This document shows positions 9,332 to 17,576 of a stretch of 27,995 bases of DNA, piece by piece. A program made the translations under genes and the position numbers. Under the pieces are notes generated by a model. That model was given only the letters and a program-made list of their open reading frames with translations. It ran no database searches and was not told the origin of the DNA. Within the stretch, counting starts at the first letter, position 1; every line of letters begins with the position of its first letter. Source of the DNA: an uncultured Clostridia bacterium (GTDB lineage: Bacteria > Bacillota > Clostridia > Oscillospirales > CAG-272); NCBI GenBank assembly GCA_937894775.1, contig CALAXC010000090.1, forward strand, positions 1-27,995, given 5' to 3'.

Positions 9332-10645
9332 TTAATCGTGTAGCTTTCGCTCGTCTATTATTCTTACCGCCTTACCCTCGCTTCTCGCTATAGTCTTAGG
9401 CGGAACAAGATGCATTGTAGGTCCTATGCCAAGCATAGCTCTCATAGCATCCTGAAGCTGTTTTTCCTTAGCAGTAATAACCTTTACAGAGTCATCAAAC
9501 TGTTCGGGAGGAAGCTCAACGTAAATATCAAACGTATCGTTATTATTCTTTCTGCCTATCTTTATCTGATAGTTAGGTGAAAATCCTTCGTTCATAAGAA
9601 CCGCTTCGATCTGCGACGGGAATACGTTGACACCTCTGATTATCATCATATCATCGCTTCTTCCCATCGGCTTTGCCATCTTAATAAAGGTTCTTCCGCA
9701 AGAACACTTCTTTCTGCTGAGAACGCAGATATCTCTTGTTCTGTAACGAAGTATAGGAAATGCTTCTTTATCAAGACAAGTAAACACAAGCTCACCCTTT
9801 TCACCCTCGGGTAAAACCTCGCCCGTTTCGGGATTGATGATCTCTGCAACAAAGTGGTCCTCATTTATATGCATACCCGTCTGCTCTTCACATTCAAAAG
9901 AAACACCGGGACCTGATATTTCTGTAAGTCCGTAAATATCGTATGCTTTGATGCCAAGTGTTTCCTCTATACTTTTACGCATCTCTGCAGTCCAAGGCTC
10001 TGCACCGAAAATTCCCGCCTTTAAAGGTATCATATCGGGAGTGTATCCTTTTTCTTTTAAAGCTTCACCAAGATAACAAGCGTACGAGGGCGTACAGCAA
10101 AGTACTGTAGCACCGAGATCTATCATAAACTGAAGCTGACGTTCGGTACTTCCCGACGACATAGGAAGCGTAAGAGATCCTATCTTATGCGATCCACCGT
10201 TAAGTCCTGCTCCGCCTGTAAAAAGTCCGTATCCGTAGCTTACCTGAACGATATCGTTATTATCTGCGCCTACCGCAACAAGCGCGCGGGCACAGCAATC
10301 ATCCCAAAGGTCTATATCGTGCTGTGTATAATACGCAATAACACGCTTACCTGTAGTTCCCGATGTTGAATGTATTCTCACACAGTCGGAAAGTGGTTTT
10401 GCGAGCATCGCAAAAGGATATCCGTCACGAAGATCACTCTTCTCCAAGAAAGGAAGCTTATAAAGATCGTCTATACTCTTTATATCCTCGGGCTTCACTC
10501 CCTTAGCTTCCATTTTTTCACGGTAAGCGGGGACATTATCGTAAACATGCTTTACTTGTTTTACAAGCTTTTCTGATTGAAGCTTTTTTATCTCCTCAAC
10601 AGGCATTGTTTCAAATTCGGGTTGAAAATATTTTTTTACGCTCAT
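9332..10645 (-). CDS. paaK: Phenylacetate-CoA ligase family (AMP-forming)
   Basis: Activates phenylacetate or a related arylacetate with ATP and CoA, or interconverts the CoA ester and free acid during amino-acid fermentation. The 437-residue protein has the adenylation P-loop HSTSGTTGK (about 92-100), YGLTEISGPG near 233-242, RYRTRD near 300 and the C-terminal GRSDDMMIIRGVNVFPSQIE. Length and motifs are typical of PaaK. A GTG three codons upstream (10654) could also be read as the start, but it falls inside the apparent Shine-Dalgarno AAGAAGGTG, so the ATG at 10645 is preferred. It follows iorB by 14 bp. Pairing with IorAB is classical for arylpyruvate metabolism; the exact aryl group is unproven. 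Confidence 0.9.
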   Translation of the reverse strand: MSVKKYFQPEFETMPVEEIKKLQSEKLVKQVKHVYDNVPAYREKMEAKGVKPEDIKSIDDLYKLPFLEKSDLRDGYPFAMLAKPLSDCVRIHSTSGTTGKRVIAYYTQHDIDLWDDCCARALVAVGADNNDIVQVSYGYGLFTGGAGLNGGSHKIGSLTLPMSSGSTERQLQFMIDLGATVLCCTPSYACYLGEALKEKGYTPDMIPLKAGIFGAEPWTAEMRKSIEETLGIKAYDIYGLTEISGPGVSFECEEQTGMHINEDHFVAEIINPETGEVLPEGEKGELVFTCLDKEAFPILRYRTRDICVLSRKKCSCGRTFIKMAKPMGRSDDMMIIRGVNVFPSQIEAVLMNEGFSPNYQIKIGRKNNNDTFDIYVELPPEQFDDSVKVITAKEKQLQDAMRAMLGIGPTMHLVPPKTIARSEGKAVRIIDERKLHD

Positions 10646-10659
10646 TGTTTTCACCTTCT

Positions 10660-11232
10660 TTATGCATTAGAACCAAGTTCGAAAGCTTTGGTATTCATTT
10701 CAACAAACTTAGGAGCTACCGTCTGCTGAATAGCTTCAAGCCATTTTTCTTTATCTATCGGCAAGAACTTAGAAAGTCTTCCCATAAGAACTATATTTAC
10801 AGCCTTTGACGTACCTGCCTGCAAAGCAAGATCGAGTGCATCTATAGCATCTACAGTAACACCCTTAGCTGCAAGATTATCCAATACACCGTGAGGATAC
10901 TCAGCAACTCCCGTGATTACGGGCATAGGCTCGATCTCCTGATTATTTACGATTATCTTTCCGTCTTTCTTAAGATACTGCGCGTAACGTGCCGCCTCAA
11001 GCTTTTCGAAAGATACGATAAAATCAGCTTCTCCCTTATCGATTATCGGTGAATATACTTTTTCTCCGTATCTTACGTAAGTAACAACGCTTCCGCCGCG
11101 CTGACTCATTCCGTGGACCTCGGAAACCTTTACTTCATATCCCTCATTCATAAGAAGTCTGCCCAAAAGCTTACTTGCGAGAAGAGAACCCTGTCCACCT
11201 ACTCCAACTATCATAATATTAGTGGTTTTCAT
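10660..11232 (-). CDS. iorB: Indolepyruvate:ferredoxin oxidoreductase, beta subunit
   Basis: Small (gamma-domain type) subunit of the oxygen-sensitive, thiamine diphosphate-dependent enzyme that converts aryl 2-oxoacids and CoA to aryl-acyl-CoA, CO2 and reduced ferredoxin. The 190-residue product opens with MIVGVGGQGSLLASKLLG and has the conserved VSEVHGMSQRGGSV near residues 36-50, both typical of IorB. Its ATG overlaps the iorA stop in an ATGA arrangement (11229-11232), consistent with coupled, stoichiometric synthesis. Nothing is truncated. Confidence 0.92.
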   Translation of the reverse strand: MKTTNIMIVGVGGQGSLLASKLLGRLLMNEGYEVKVSEVHGMSQRGGSVVTYVRYGEKVYSPIIDKGEADFIVSFEKLEAARYAQYLKKDGKIIVNNQEIEPMPVITGVAEYPHGVLDNLAAKGVTVDAIDALDLALQAGTSKAVNIVLMGRLSKFLPIDKEKWLEAIQQTVAPKFVEMNTKAFELGSNA

Positions 11233-12968
11233 TCTTCGTCACCTCCGATAGCATCAAATGCACAAAGCTGTTTACATACGCCGCATCCAACACAAAGCGT
11301 TGAATCTATAAATGCCTTCTTATCCTTCTTGGTAATTGCGGGACAGCCTATCTTAGAGCAAGCATTACAAGCCTTACACTTGTCTGCATCGATCTTAAGT
11401 GCAGGCTTTGCCTTAACATACTTAAGAAGCGCACAAGGACGGCGGGAAATAATGACCGAAGGCTCATTTACAGCAAGCTCTTCCATTACTACCTTTTCAG
11501 TTTCCTTAAGATCATAAGGATCAACCACACGTACTCGATCGATACCAAGTGCGTGACAAAGCGCCTCAAGATTTATCTTAGTTGCGGGGTCGCCCTTAAT
11601 ATTATAACCCGTAGTAGGATTCTGCTGATGTCCCGTCATACCCGTAATAGAGTTATCCACTATTATTACGGTGGAATTAGTTCCGTTGTAAGCAATATTG
11701 GCAAGTCCCGTCATTCCCGAATGCATAAATGTCGAATCACCAATAACCGCAACCGTCTTTCCTTCACTCTCCGCACCGTTTGCCTTATTAAATCCGTGAA
11801 CGCCCGAAACAGATGCTCCCATACAAAGGACCGAATCGATAGCAGAAAGAGGCTGAGCCATACCAAGAGTATAACATCCTATATCACCGAGAACGGTTAT
11901 CTTCTTCTTTGAAAGTGTATAGAAAAGACCTCTGTGAGGACAGCCTGCACACATAACGGGAGGACGTACGGGAATTACATCGTCAGAAGCCGTAAAAGGC
12001 TTATCCTCCATACCAAGAGCCTTTGCAACGATAGACTGTGAAAATTCTCCGCATATCGGGAAGAGCTCCTTACCTTCAACCTTTATTCCTATAGACTTAC
12101 AGAAATTTTCTATAACCGGATCGAGCTCTTCGATGACCACAACTCTGTCGTGCTTTTTTGCAAAATCAGCTATAAGCTTTGCGGGAAGCGGGTTTACAAG
12201 TCCAAGCTTAAGAACAGACACGCTGTCGCCAAAAACTTCTTTAACATACTGATAAGACGTACCCGAAGTAATTATTGCGAGTGACTTATTCTCTGCCAAT
12301 TCAACCTTATTAAGTTCAGAGGTTTCAGCATACTCAGCAAGAGCAACCGTTCTTGCTTCAACCACAGGATGCTTACGAATAGCATTCGCTGGCGCCATTA
12401 TGTATTTCTGTGGTTCTTTTTTGTATTCTTTTTTAGTCTTCGCAATCGGCTCGCAGATCTCCACCGCACACTGAGAATGAGCAATTCTCGTACACATACG
12501 GACAATAACAGGTGTATCGAACTTTTCAGAAAGCTCAAATGCCGCCTTTGTAAATTCTTTAGCCTCAACCGAATCGGCAGGTTCAAGCATCGGAACCTTT
12601 GCCGCAATTGCGTAGTGTCTTGAATCCTGTTCATTCTGTGAGGAATGCATACCGGGATCATCTGCAACAAAAATAACCATTCCTCCATTTACACCCGTAT
12701 AAGAAAGTGTAAAAAGTGGATCTGCTGCAACGTTAAGACCAACGTGCTTCATACAGCAGGCGCTTCTTACACCCGCTAACGATGCACCGAAAGCAACCTC
12801 ACAGGCAACCTTTTCATTAGGTGCCCATTCACAGTATATTTCATCATATTTTGCCGCGTATTCGGTTATCTCCGTAGAAGGAGTACCGGGGTAACTCGAA
12901 ACGACACTACATCCCGCTTCAAGAATACCGCGTGCTACCGCTTCATTTCCAAGCATTAATTTTTTCAT
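11229..12968 (-). CDS. iorA: Indolepyruvate:ferredoxin oxidoreductase, alpha subunit
   Basis: Catalytic subunit of 579 residues. It has the pyruvate-ferredoxin-oxidoreductase-like Pyr domain with SSYPGTPSTEITEYA (about 23-37), and a thiamine-diphosphate-binding domain with GDIGCYTLG (about 359-367), GDSTFMHSG near 405 and VDNSITGMTGHQQNP. The C-terminal 2x[4Fe-4S] ferredoxin domain carries CKACNACSKIGCP and CVGCGVCKQLC. The first cluster motif has the unusual spacing typical of IorA. Acts in the cytoplasm with IorB on transaminated aromatic amino acids (indolepyruvate, phenylpyruvate, p-hydroxyphenylpyruvate). AAGGCGG lies 7 bp before the ATG. Second gene of the operon, 41 bp after the acyl-CoA ligase. 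Confidence 0.94.
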   Translation of the reverse strand: MKKLMLGNEAVARGILEAGCSVVSSYPGTPSTEITEYAAKYDEIYCEWAPNEKVACEVAFGASLAGVRSACCMKHVGLNVAADPLFTLSYTGVNGGMVIFVADDPGMHSSQNEQDSRHYAIAAKVPMLEPADSVEAKEFTKAAFELSEKFDTPVIVRMCTRIAHSQCAVEICEPIAKTKKEYKKEPQKYIMAPANAIRKHPVVEARTVALAEYAETSELNKVELAENKSLAIITSGTSYQYVKEVFGDSVSVLKLGLVNPLPAKLIADFAKKHDRVVVIEELDPVIENFCKSIGIKVEGKELFPICGEFSQSIVAKALGMEDKPFTASDDVIPVRPPVMCAGCPHRGLFYTLSKKKITVLGDIGCYTLGMAQPLSAIDSVLCMGASVSGVHGFNKANGAESEGKTVAVIGDSTFMHSGMTGLANIAYNGTNSTVIIVDNSITGMTGHQQNPTTGYNIKGDPATKINLEALCHALGIDRVRVVDPYDLKETEKVVMEELAVNEPSVIISRRPCALLKYVKAKPALKIDADKCKACNACSKIGCPAITKKDKKAFIDSTLCVGCGVCKQLCAFDAIGGDEE

Positions 12969-13009
12969 TTTTAACCGCCTTTACAAATCACAAATTTATT
13001 TTTCACAAA

Positions 13010-14653
13010 TCAACCAGTTATCTGAGCTTCTACCAAGCTTCCGCCACAGTATATCTCTCTGAGCTTCGGCTTTTCGATCTTACCCGTAGGATTTCTCGGA
13101 ACCTTAGCAAAGATGATCCTTCTCGGACGCTTATACTTAGGAAGCGACATACAGAATTCATTTATCTCTTCCTCACCGCAAGTCAGTCCTTCCTTTATTT
13201 CGATTATAGCCGCAGCTATCTCACCAAGCCGCTTATCAGGAAGACCGATGACAGCCACGTCCTTTACCTTGTCATATGCTCTCAGATGATCCTCTATCTG
13301 AACCGGATAAAGATTTTCTCCACCGCTGATTATAACATCCTTCTTTCTGTCGACAAGATAGATAAAGCCATCTTCGTCTTCTTTAGCCATATCACCTGTA
13401 AGCAACCACTCGCCTTTAAGTATTTCATCAGTTGCGGCGGGATTCTTATAATAGCATTTCATTACACCGTCGCCCTTTAAAGCAAGCTCACCGACTTTAC
13501 CTTTTTCAACCTCGTTACCGTTTTCATCAAGTATCTTAGTTTCCCAAAGATAACCCGCTTTTCCTATAGCTCCGACTTTATGTATGTTCTCAACTCCAAG
13601 ATGAACAGCACCGGGACCTATAGATTCCGAAAGTCCATAGTTCGTATCATAATCATGATCAGGGAACATATTTTTCCAACGCTTGATAAGCGAAGGAGGA
13701 ACAGGCTGTGCGCCTACATGCATAAGACGCCATTGATCGAGCGTATATTCATTAAGTGATATATCTCCTCTATCGATAGAGTCAAGAATATCCTGCACCC
13801 ACGGAACGAGCAACCACACTATCGTAGCTTTCTCGTCGGACACGGTCTGCAATACCCATTCGGGCTTTACACCGCGAAGCAACACTGCTTTTCCACCCGT
13901 AAGAAGCGAACCAAACCAATGCATTTTTGCGCCGGTATGATAAAGCGGTGGAATGCAGAGAAATACGTCATCCTTACTTTGAGAATGGTGCATCTGCTCT
14001 GTGTAGCAAGAAGCGACAAGCGCTTTATGTCTGTGAAGTATTGCCTTAGGAAATCCCGTAGTGCCCGAAGAAAAATATATTGCCGCATCCTCCTCATCAG
14101 TTATTTCGACAGGAGGAGTTATAGAAGAACAATAATAAGTCATATCCGCATAGTTATCTGCATATTCGGGAGTTTCGCTTTGTGTTCCAACAAAAAACAA
14201 ATTATCAACGTATGAGATATCATCCTTTATAACGTTTATTCTCTCGATAAACTCGGGGCCGAATACAAGCATTCTCACATCAGCAAGATCAAGACAGTAC
14301 TTGATCTCATCGGAAGAATAACGGTAATTCATAGGAACTACCAACGCACCTGTCTTCAAAATTCCAAAATATATCGGCAACCACTCAAGACAGTTCATCA
14401 TAAGAATAGCCACCTTATCACCTTTTTTTATTCCTCTTGTAAAAAGGAGATTAGCAAAACGGTTAGCTCTTATATCAAATTCCCTCCAAGTAAGCTCTCG
14501 GCGATATCTGTCACCCTCTGCCGCAGTATCTATAAGATTGAATTCTCTCCAAGTGATGTTTTTTGCGGGTTGCTTTTCAGGATTTACCTCAACTATAGCA
14601 ACGTCATTTGGATAGATCTTTGCATTTCTTTCCAAAAAATCTGTAATTGGCAT
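13010..14653 (-). CDS. Acyl-CoA ligase (AMP-forming, ANL superfamily)
   Basis: First gene of the aryl/amino-acid operon, encoding a 547-residue acyl-adenylating enzyme of a different family from the paaK product. Visible motifs are the P-loop YFSSGTTGFPKA at about 193-204, YGLSESIGPGA near 330, GDMAKEDEDGF near 428, and the A8 hinge VDRKKDVIISGGENLYPVQI. The catalytic C-terminal Lys is within NPTGKIEK. It is likely to activate a carboxylic acid linked to the pathway (aryl-, branched- or medium-chain); the specificity cannot be read. The N-terminus contains TWREF twice, at 34-38 and 55-59, separated by a short linker. The ATG at 14653 has AAAGGA upstream and is preferred over one ten codons earlier. 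Confidence 0.87.
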   Translation of the reverse strand: MPITDFLERNAKIYPNDVAIVEVNPEKQPAKNITWREFNLIDTAAEGDRYRRELTWREFDIRANRFANLLFTRGIKKGDKVAILMMNCLEWLPIYFGILKTGALVVPMNYRYSSDEIKYCLDLADVRMLVFGPEFIERINVIKDDISYVDNLFFVGTQSETPEYADNYADMTYYCSSITPPVEITDEEDAAIYFSSGTTGFPKAILHRHKALVASCYTEQMHHSQSKDDVFLCIPPLYHTGAKMHWFGSLLTGGKAVLLRGVKPEWVLQTVSDEKATIVWLLVPWVQDILDSIDRGDISLNEYTLDQWRLMHVGAQPVPPSLIKRWKNMFPDHDYDTNYGLSESIGPGAVHLGVENIHKVGAIGKAGYLWETKILDENGNEVEKGKVGELALKGDGVMKCYYKNPAATDEILKGEWLLTGDMAKEDEDGFIYLVDRKKDVIISGGENLYPVQIEDHLRAYDKVKDVAVIGLPDKRLGEIAAAIIEIKEGLTCGEEEINEFCMSLPKYKRPRRIIFAKVPRNPTGKIEKPKLREIYCGGSLVEAQITG

Positions 14654-14696
14654 AATTTTTTCCTTTCTTAAGTATAAAAACAAATATACATTTTAT

Positions 14697-14725
14697 ATTA
14701 TACCATAACCATTTTGATTTGTCGA
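14697..14725 (-). promoter_or_regulatory. Promoter of the acyl-CoA ligase-iorAB-paaK-ACT-symporter operon
   Basis: TCGACA (14725-14720), 17 bp, then TATAAT (14702-14697) in an extended TGGTATAAT. The predicted transcript starts about 35 bp before the first ATG. No riboswitch-like fold was recognised in this short leader. Confidence 0.7.
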
Positions 14726-14813
14726 GTATCTGATGATTATTTATCCCTAAAAAAACAAGATTTTTTGCATATTTTTTGCTTTTTTCGCGTTTTATTCACT
14801 ATTTGATACACTA

Positions 14814-14864
14814 TTAAAAACAAAATCCACATCCGATATACCCATAAAGCATAGCGAATGTGGA
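14814..14864 (-). terminator. Terminator of azlCD
   Basis: On the minus strand TCCACATTCG (14864-14855) pairs with CGGATGTGGA (14835-14826), with one mismatch and a 19-nt loop, and is followed by TTTTGTTTTT. It lies 15 bp after the azlD stop. The remaining A+T-rich bases to about 14725 show nothing else. Confidence 0.75.
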
Positions 14865-14878
14865 GTTAAATTTAAAAA

Positions 14879-15211
14879 TCAAAACAATAGCGGAATATAA
14901 TTTATTCCAAGATCAACTATCAAAACAGTAGCCGCCGAACAAAGTGCCACCGTTAAAAGGCTTTTTTCGAAATAAGCAAGGATCACTCCCATCAAAAAAC
15001 CCGCAGCAGCAGACCATATACTCCCTGTTGCGTGAAATATTGCGGGAACGGTCATAGCAGTCAGAACTGCGTAAGGCATATAATGTAAAAACGAAATAAC
15101 AAAGCGATTTTCTATCTTGTCTTTAACGAGAGCAAGCGGAAGCATTCTAACCAGATACGTAACACCTGCCATAACGAGAAGATATAACCAGAAATAAGGA
15201 CGTATACTCAT
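14879..15211 (-). CDS. azlD: AzlD-family branched-chain amino-acid transport small subunit
   Basis: A 110-residue membrane protein with about four hydrophobic helices. It contains the family hallmark TYLVRMLPLAL near residues 18-28 and a FLHYMPYAVLTAMT stretch near 42-55. With AzlC it forms a two-component exporter of branched-chain amino acids and analogues such as 4-azaleucine. Its start overlaps the azlC stop by 4 bp (ATGA), as usual for this pair. Confidence 0.92.
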   Translation of the reverse strand: MSIRPYFWLYLLVMAGVTYLVRMLPLALVKDKIENRFVISFLHYMPYAVLTAMTVPAIFHATGSIWSAAAGFLMGVILAYFEKSLLTVALCSAATVLIVDLGINYIPLLF

Positions 15212-15954
15212 TTTGTGTCCTCACTTTCCTTATCGTCAGCGCTATCGGTCTTTACGGGTTTAACTATAGCAAGAACAGCACTCGCTACAACCGCACAAAT
15301 AACGATATGAAGCTCTGACGGTATTATTTTACTTATCGCGGGAACATAATAAAAAATCGCACTTAAGCCCATAGCAAGCAGAACGCAAAGCGTTACCGCC
15401 TTTTCTTTTTTCATAACGGGAACTACTATAGCTATGAACATTCCGTATATTGCAATTCCCAAAGCTGCGAGAACAAAGGGCGGCAAAAATTTACTTATAA
15501 GGACTCCCGAAAGCGCGCCTATAAGAGTACCTCCCGCCCAGCCTACGTAAGGCAGAGCTATCAATCCGTACATATATTCTTTTGAAACTCGGTTATCCTG
15601 AGATACCGATACTGCAAAGATCTCGTCGGTATTTCCAAACGCAATAAGCAATCTATCAATCAATCTGACTTTTGAATCAAGCTTTTGCGAAAGCGAGACC
15701 GACATAAGCGCATATCTTAAGTTAATAAAAAGCTGCCCGAATCCGAGTGCAAAAATGTTTCCGCCTGCAGCAATTATAGGCGCGCCCGCAAGCTGTCCCG
15801 CAGATGTAAGATTTGCCATCGAAATGAAAAGAACCTCTAAAACTGAAAGCCCCATATTTACAGCTGAAATTCCAAAAGAAAAGGAAACCGCAAGATATCC
15901 AAGCGCTATCGGCAGACCGTGAAGCATACCAAGTTTAAAGTTTTTCAAGCTCAT
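15208..15954 (-). CDS. azlC: AzlC-family branched-chain amino-acid permease large subunit
   Basis: Large subunit (248 residues) of the AzlCD exporter, which expels leucine, isoleucine, valine or analogues. It has about seven or eight hydrophobic segments. Diagnostic AzlC stretches are LPIALGYLAVSFSFG (about 15-29), NLTSAGQLAG (about 47-56) and NLRYALMSVSLSQKL near 78-92. The last 20 residues are charged and probably cytoplasmic. AAGGAGAGG precedes the ATG, and its own promoter is at 15999-16027. The neighbouring aromatic amino-acid operon fits a locus concerned with amino-acid balance, though no shared regulator is visible. Confidence 0.93.
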   Translation of the reverse strand: MSLKNFKLGMLHGLPIALGYLAVSFSFGISAVNMGLSVLEVLFISMANLTSAGQLAGAPIIAAGGNIFALGFGQLFINLRYALMSVSLSQKLDSKVRLIDRLLIAFGNTDEIFAVSVSQDNRVSKEYMYGLIALPYVGWAGGTLIGALSGVLISKFLPPFVLAALGIAIYGMFIAIVVPVMKKEKAVTLCVLLAMGLSAIFYYVPAISKIIPSELHIVICAVVASAVLAIVKPVKTDSADDKESEDTK

Positions 15955-15998
15955 ATTATTTCCTCTCCTTTCTTTTTTGTCGATTTAACACAAAGGAG

Positions 15999-16027
15999 AT
16001 TATAGCACAAAAAATCAATAAAGTCAA
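15999..16027 (-). promoter_or_regulatory. azlCD promoter
   Basis: TTGACT (16027-16022), 17 bp spacer, TATAAT (16004-15999), about 45 bp ahead of the azlC ATG. Same geometry as the other promoters in the window. Confidence 0.75.
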
Positions 16028-16076
16028 TTTAAATCAATTAATTTAAATCTTTTTATAAAAAACTTTAATAAAAAGT

Positions 16077-16105
16077 TTGACAAATCGAAAAAAATGTGAT
16101 ATAAT
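16077..16105 (+). promoter_or_regulatory. tRNA-Leu promoter
   Basis: Consensus TTGACA (16077-16082), 17 bp, extended TGATATAAT with TATAAT at 16100-16105. It is 28 bp before the mature tRNA 5' end and is the strongest promoter match in the window, as expected for a stable RNA gene. Confidence 0.88.
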
Positions 16106-16133
16106 CTTTCTTGTGCATATATTATAATAATTT

Positions 16134-16222
16134 GCCGGTGTGGCGGAACAGGCAGACGCCCGGGACTTAAAATCCCGTGAGCAGTGATGCTCGTACCGGT
16201 TCGACCCCGGTCACCGGCACCA
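16134..16222 (+). tRNA. tRNA-Leu (anticodon UAA)
   Basis: An 89-nt class II tRNA. The acceptor stem is GCCGGTG (16134-16140) with CACCGGC (16212-16218), followed by A73 and a genomically encoded CCA (16220-16222). The anticodon stem CGGGA/TCCCG encloses loop CTTAAAA, giving anticodon TAA, which reads UUA (and UUG by wobble). A long variable arm (TGAGCAGTGATGCTCG region) and T arm ACCGGTTCGACCCCGGT are present. No gene disruption is seen. Confidence 0.97.
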
Positions 16223-16223
16223 G

Positions 16224-16276
16224 TCGGCAGTGCCGACAGCCAAACGTCGCTGTCTGTGCTGCCGAATTTCTTTATT
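16224..16276 (+). terminator. tRNA-Leu terminator hairpin
   Basis: TCGGCAG...ACAGC (about 16224-16240) pairs with GCTGT...CTGCCGA (about 16249-16265) with a mismatched centre. It is followed by ATTTCTTTATTTT and lies directly after the tRNA CCA end. Confidence 0.75.
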
Positions 16277-16302
16277 TTGCACCCGATGAACATCACACCA
16301 AT

Positions 16303-16348
16303 CAGCAGAACAGCAAGCTACAAGCTTCTGGGCTGCCGATTTTTATTT
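16303..16348 (+). terminator. Second imperfect hairpin with T-tract before the phosphoesterase gene
   Basis: GCAG-CAG-AAGC (16305-16318) can pair with GCTT-CTG-GGCTGC (about 16324-16336), followed by CGATTTTTATTT. It may be a back-up terminator of the tRNA or a leader hairpin of the phosphoesterase mRNA; no separate promoter was recognised downstream of it. Confidence 0.45.
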
Positions 16349-16378
16349 AACTCCAAGCATTTAAAAGGAGATCATCTA

Positions 16379-17305
16379 ATGAACAAAAACAACATTTGGA
16401 ACTACTCAGAGTCTGACGACGGAGTTATAGAAAGAACCGTATATATAAAAGCAAAAAAATGCGGCGATCCCATTCGCATAGCGCATCTTACCGATATGCA
16501 TTTTAATTTTTGCAACGAAAAGGATATAAAAGAAAACGATCCCGTTCTTATGAGCACTTATGCTAACAGAGAATGGCTAAAAAACGGTTCTTCGGTGGAA
16601 AACGCAAAACGCTCGCTCAAGCACGCAAAGGATGCAGATGCAATAGTTACAACGGGAGATATTCTCGACTATCTTTCCTTCGGATGCGAGGACCTTGCAA
16701 AAGAATATGTATTCAAGCCCTACCCCGATCTTATTGCGGCTCTCGGAAATCACGAGACAGCACGTAAGGTTCAAGGAATATACGCTGAAACGATGCCCTA
16801 CACTGAAAAAGAAAAATGGCTCAAAACCTTCTGGCCGAACGATATTCATTATTCATCGCACATCATAAGCGAAAGGGTTATGATAATACAGATGGATAAC
16901 TGCTCATCGGGAAACGGTTTTCGTTCAGAGCAAATAGAAAAGTTCAACGCCGACATCGAAAAAGCACGGAAAAACAGTTATATTGCCCTACTCTTTTTCC
17001 ATATACACATATCGCCCGAAAACGAAAAATATTCAGACGTAAAAGCCGATATGATAGGCGATGAAGCATATTCAAGAGTTGACCTTAATCGCTATGGAAT
17101 AAAAGAAAAAAACGGAACAGCTTCAAAAGAGATCTGCGAGATCATAAGATCAAGCGAAGATGTTATCAAAGGTTGCTTTTGCGGTCATATGCATTCTGAT
17201 TTTTATTGCGAGATCGAAGCAGAAAACGGAAAAACCATTCCGCAATATATATTGATGGGTACACCTTACGGAAAAGGACATATATTAAATATAATAATCA
17301 CATAA
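16379..17305 (+). CDS. Calcineurin-like metallophosphoesterase
   Basis: Predicted two-metal phosphoesterase, 308 residues, no signal peptide. The five metal-ligand blocks are visible in order: HLTDMHF (DxH, about 36-42), TTGDILDY (GD, about 78-85), GNHE (about 109-112), FFHIHIS near 201-207, and CGHMHSD (GHxH) near 268-274. The substrate is unknown; the superfamily includes nucleotidases, phosphodiesterases and protein phosphatases. The start at 16379 has AAAAGGAG 8 bp upstream. The open frame extends further 5', but that part translates the tRNA and its terminator and is not real coding sequence. The gene probably depends on tRNA read-through or on a weak promoter not recognised. A miniature element lies 26 bp past its stop. 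Confidence 0.85.
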   Translation: MNKNNIWNYSESDDGVIERTVYIKAKKCGDPIRIAHLTDMHFNFCNEKDIKENDPVLMSTYANREWLKNGSSVENAKRSLKHAKDADAIVTTGDILDYLSFGCEDLAKEYVFKPYPDLIAALGNHETARKVQGIYAETMPYTEKEKWLKTFWPNDIHYSSHIISERVMIIQMDNCSSGNGFRSEQIEKFNADIEKARKNSYIALLFFHIHISPENEKYSDVKADMIGDEAYSRVDLNRYGIKEKNGTASKEICEIIRSSEDVIKGCFCGHMHSDFYCEIEAENGKTIPQYILMGTPYGKGHILNIIIT

Positions 17306-17331
17306 AACCTCTAAGGAAAAACATAAGAAAA

Positions 17332-17552
17332 GGGCTGTCTCATTTAGATGCAGAAGGTGTGTTTTCGTTCTCGTCGGCGTACAAAGGTACGACAGAGAGC
17401 GAAAACGCGACTAAAAATTACATAAAAAATTGAAATTTGTAAAAATTTCTACCTAAAAATACCGCTTTACTATCACTTTTTTGATAATAAAGCGGTATTA
17501 ATTTATGATTTTAATTCGTGTAATTTTGTTCTGCGCTTAATGAGACAGCCCC
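17332..17552 (+). mobile_element. Miniature inverted-repeat transposable element (MITE), complete copy
   Basis: A 221-bp non-coding element bounded by GGGCTGTCTCATT (17332-17344) and AATGAGACAGCCCC (17539-17552), which are inverted repeats of each other. The same termini (GGGGCTGTCTCA) bound the IS1182-like element at 25435-27281, so that transposase could move it. Inside are a two-part hairpin (outer arms 17361-17372 and 17395-17406; inner arms around GTAC/GTAC) and a second long hairpin (17459-17475 with 17482-17498). Its left 90 bp match the fragment at 1-87 in opposite orientation. No coding potential was found. Confidence 0.82.
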
Positions 17553-17576
17553 TTTTTAAAGTAACCGCATCGTTCT

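Noticed and set aside
10646..10654. GTG start for the paaK product
   Set aside because: The GTG is part of the apparent Shine-Dalgarno sequence for the ATG nine bases later.
16184..16378. N-terminal extension of the phosphoesterase
   Set aside because: It would translate the tRNA-Leu and its terminator; a good AAAAGGAG precedes the internal ATG at 16379.
17360..17500. Riboswitch or stand-alone small RNA inside the complete MITE
   Set aside because: The hairpins lie between terminal inverted repeats shared with the IS and are better explained as parts of the mobile element; no promoter was recognised.
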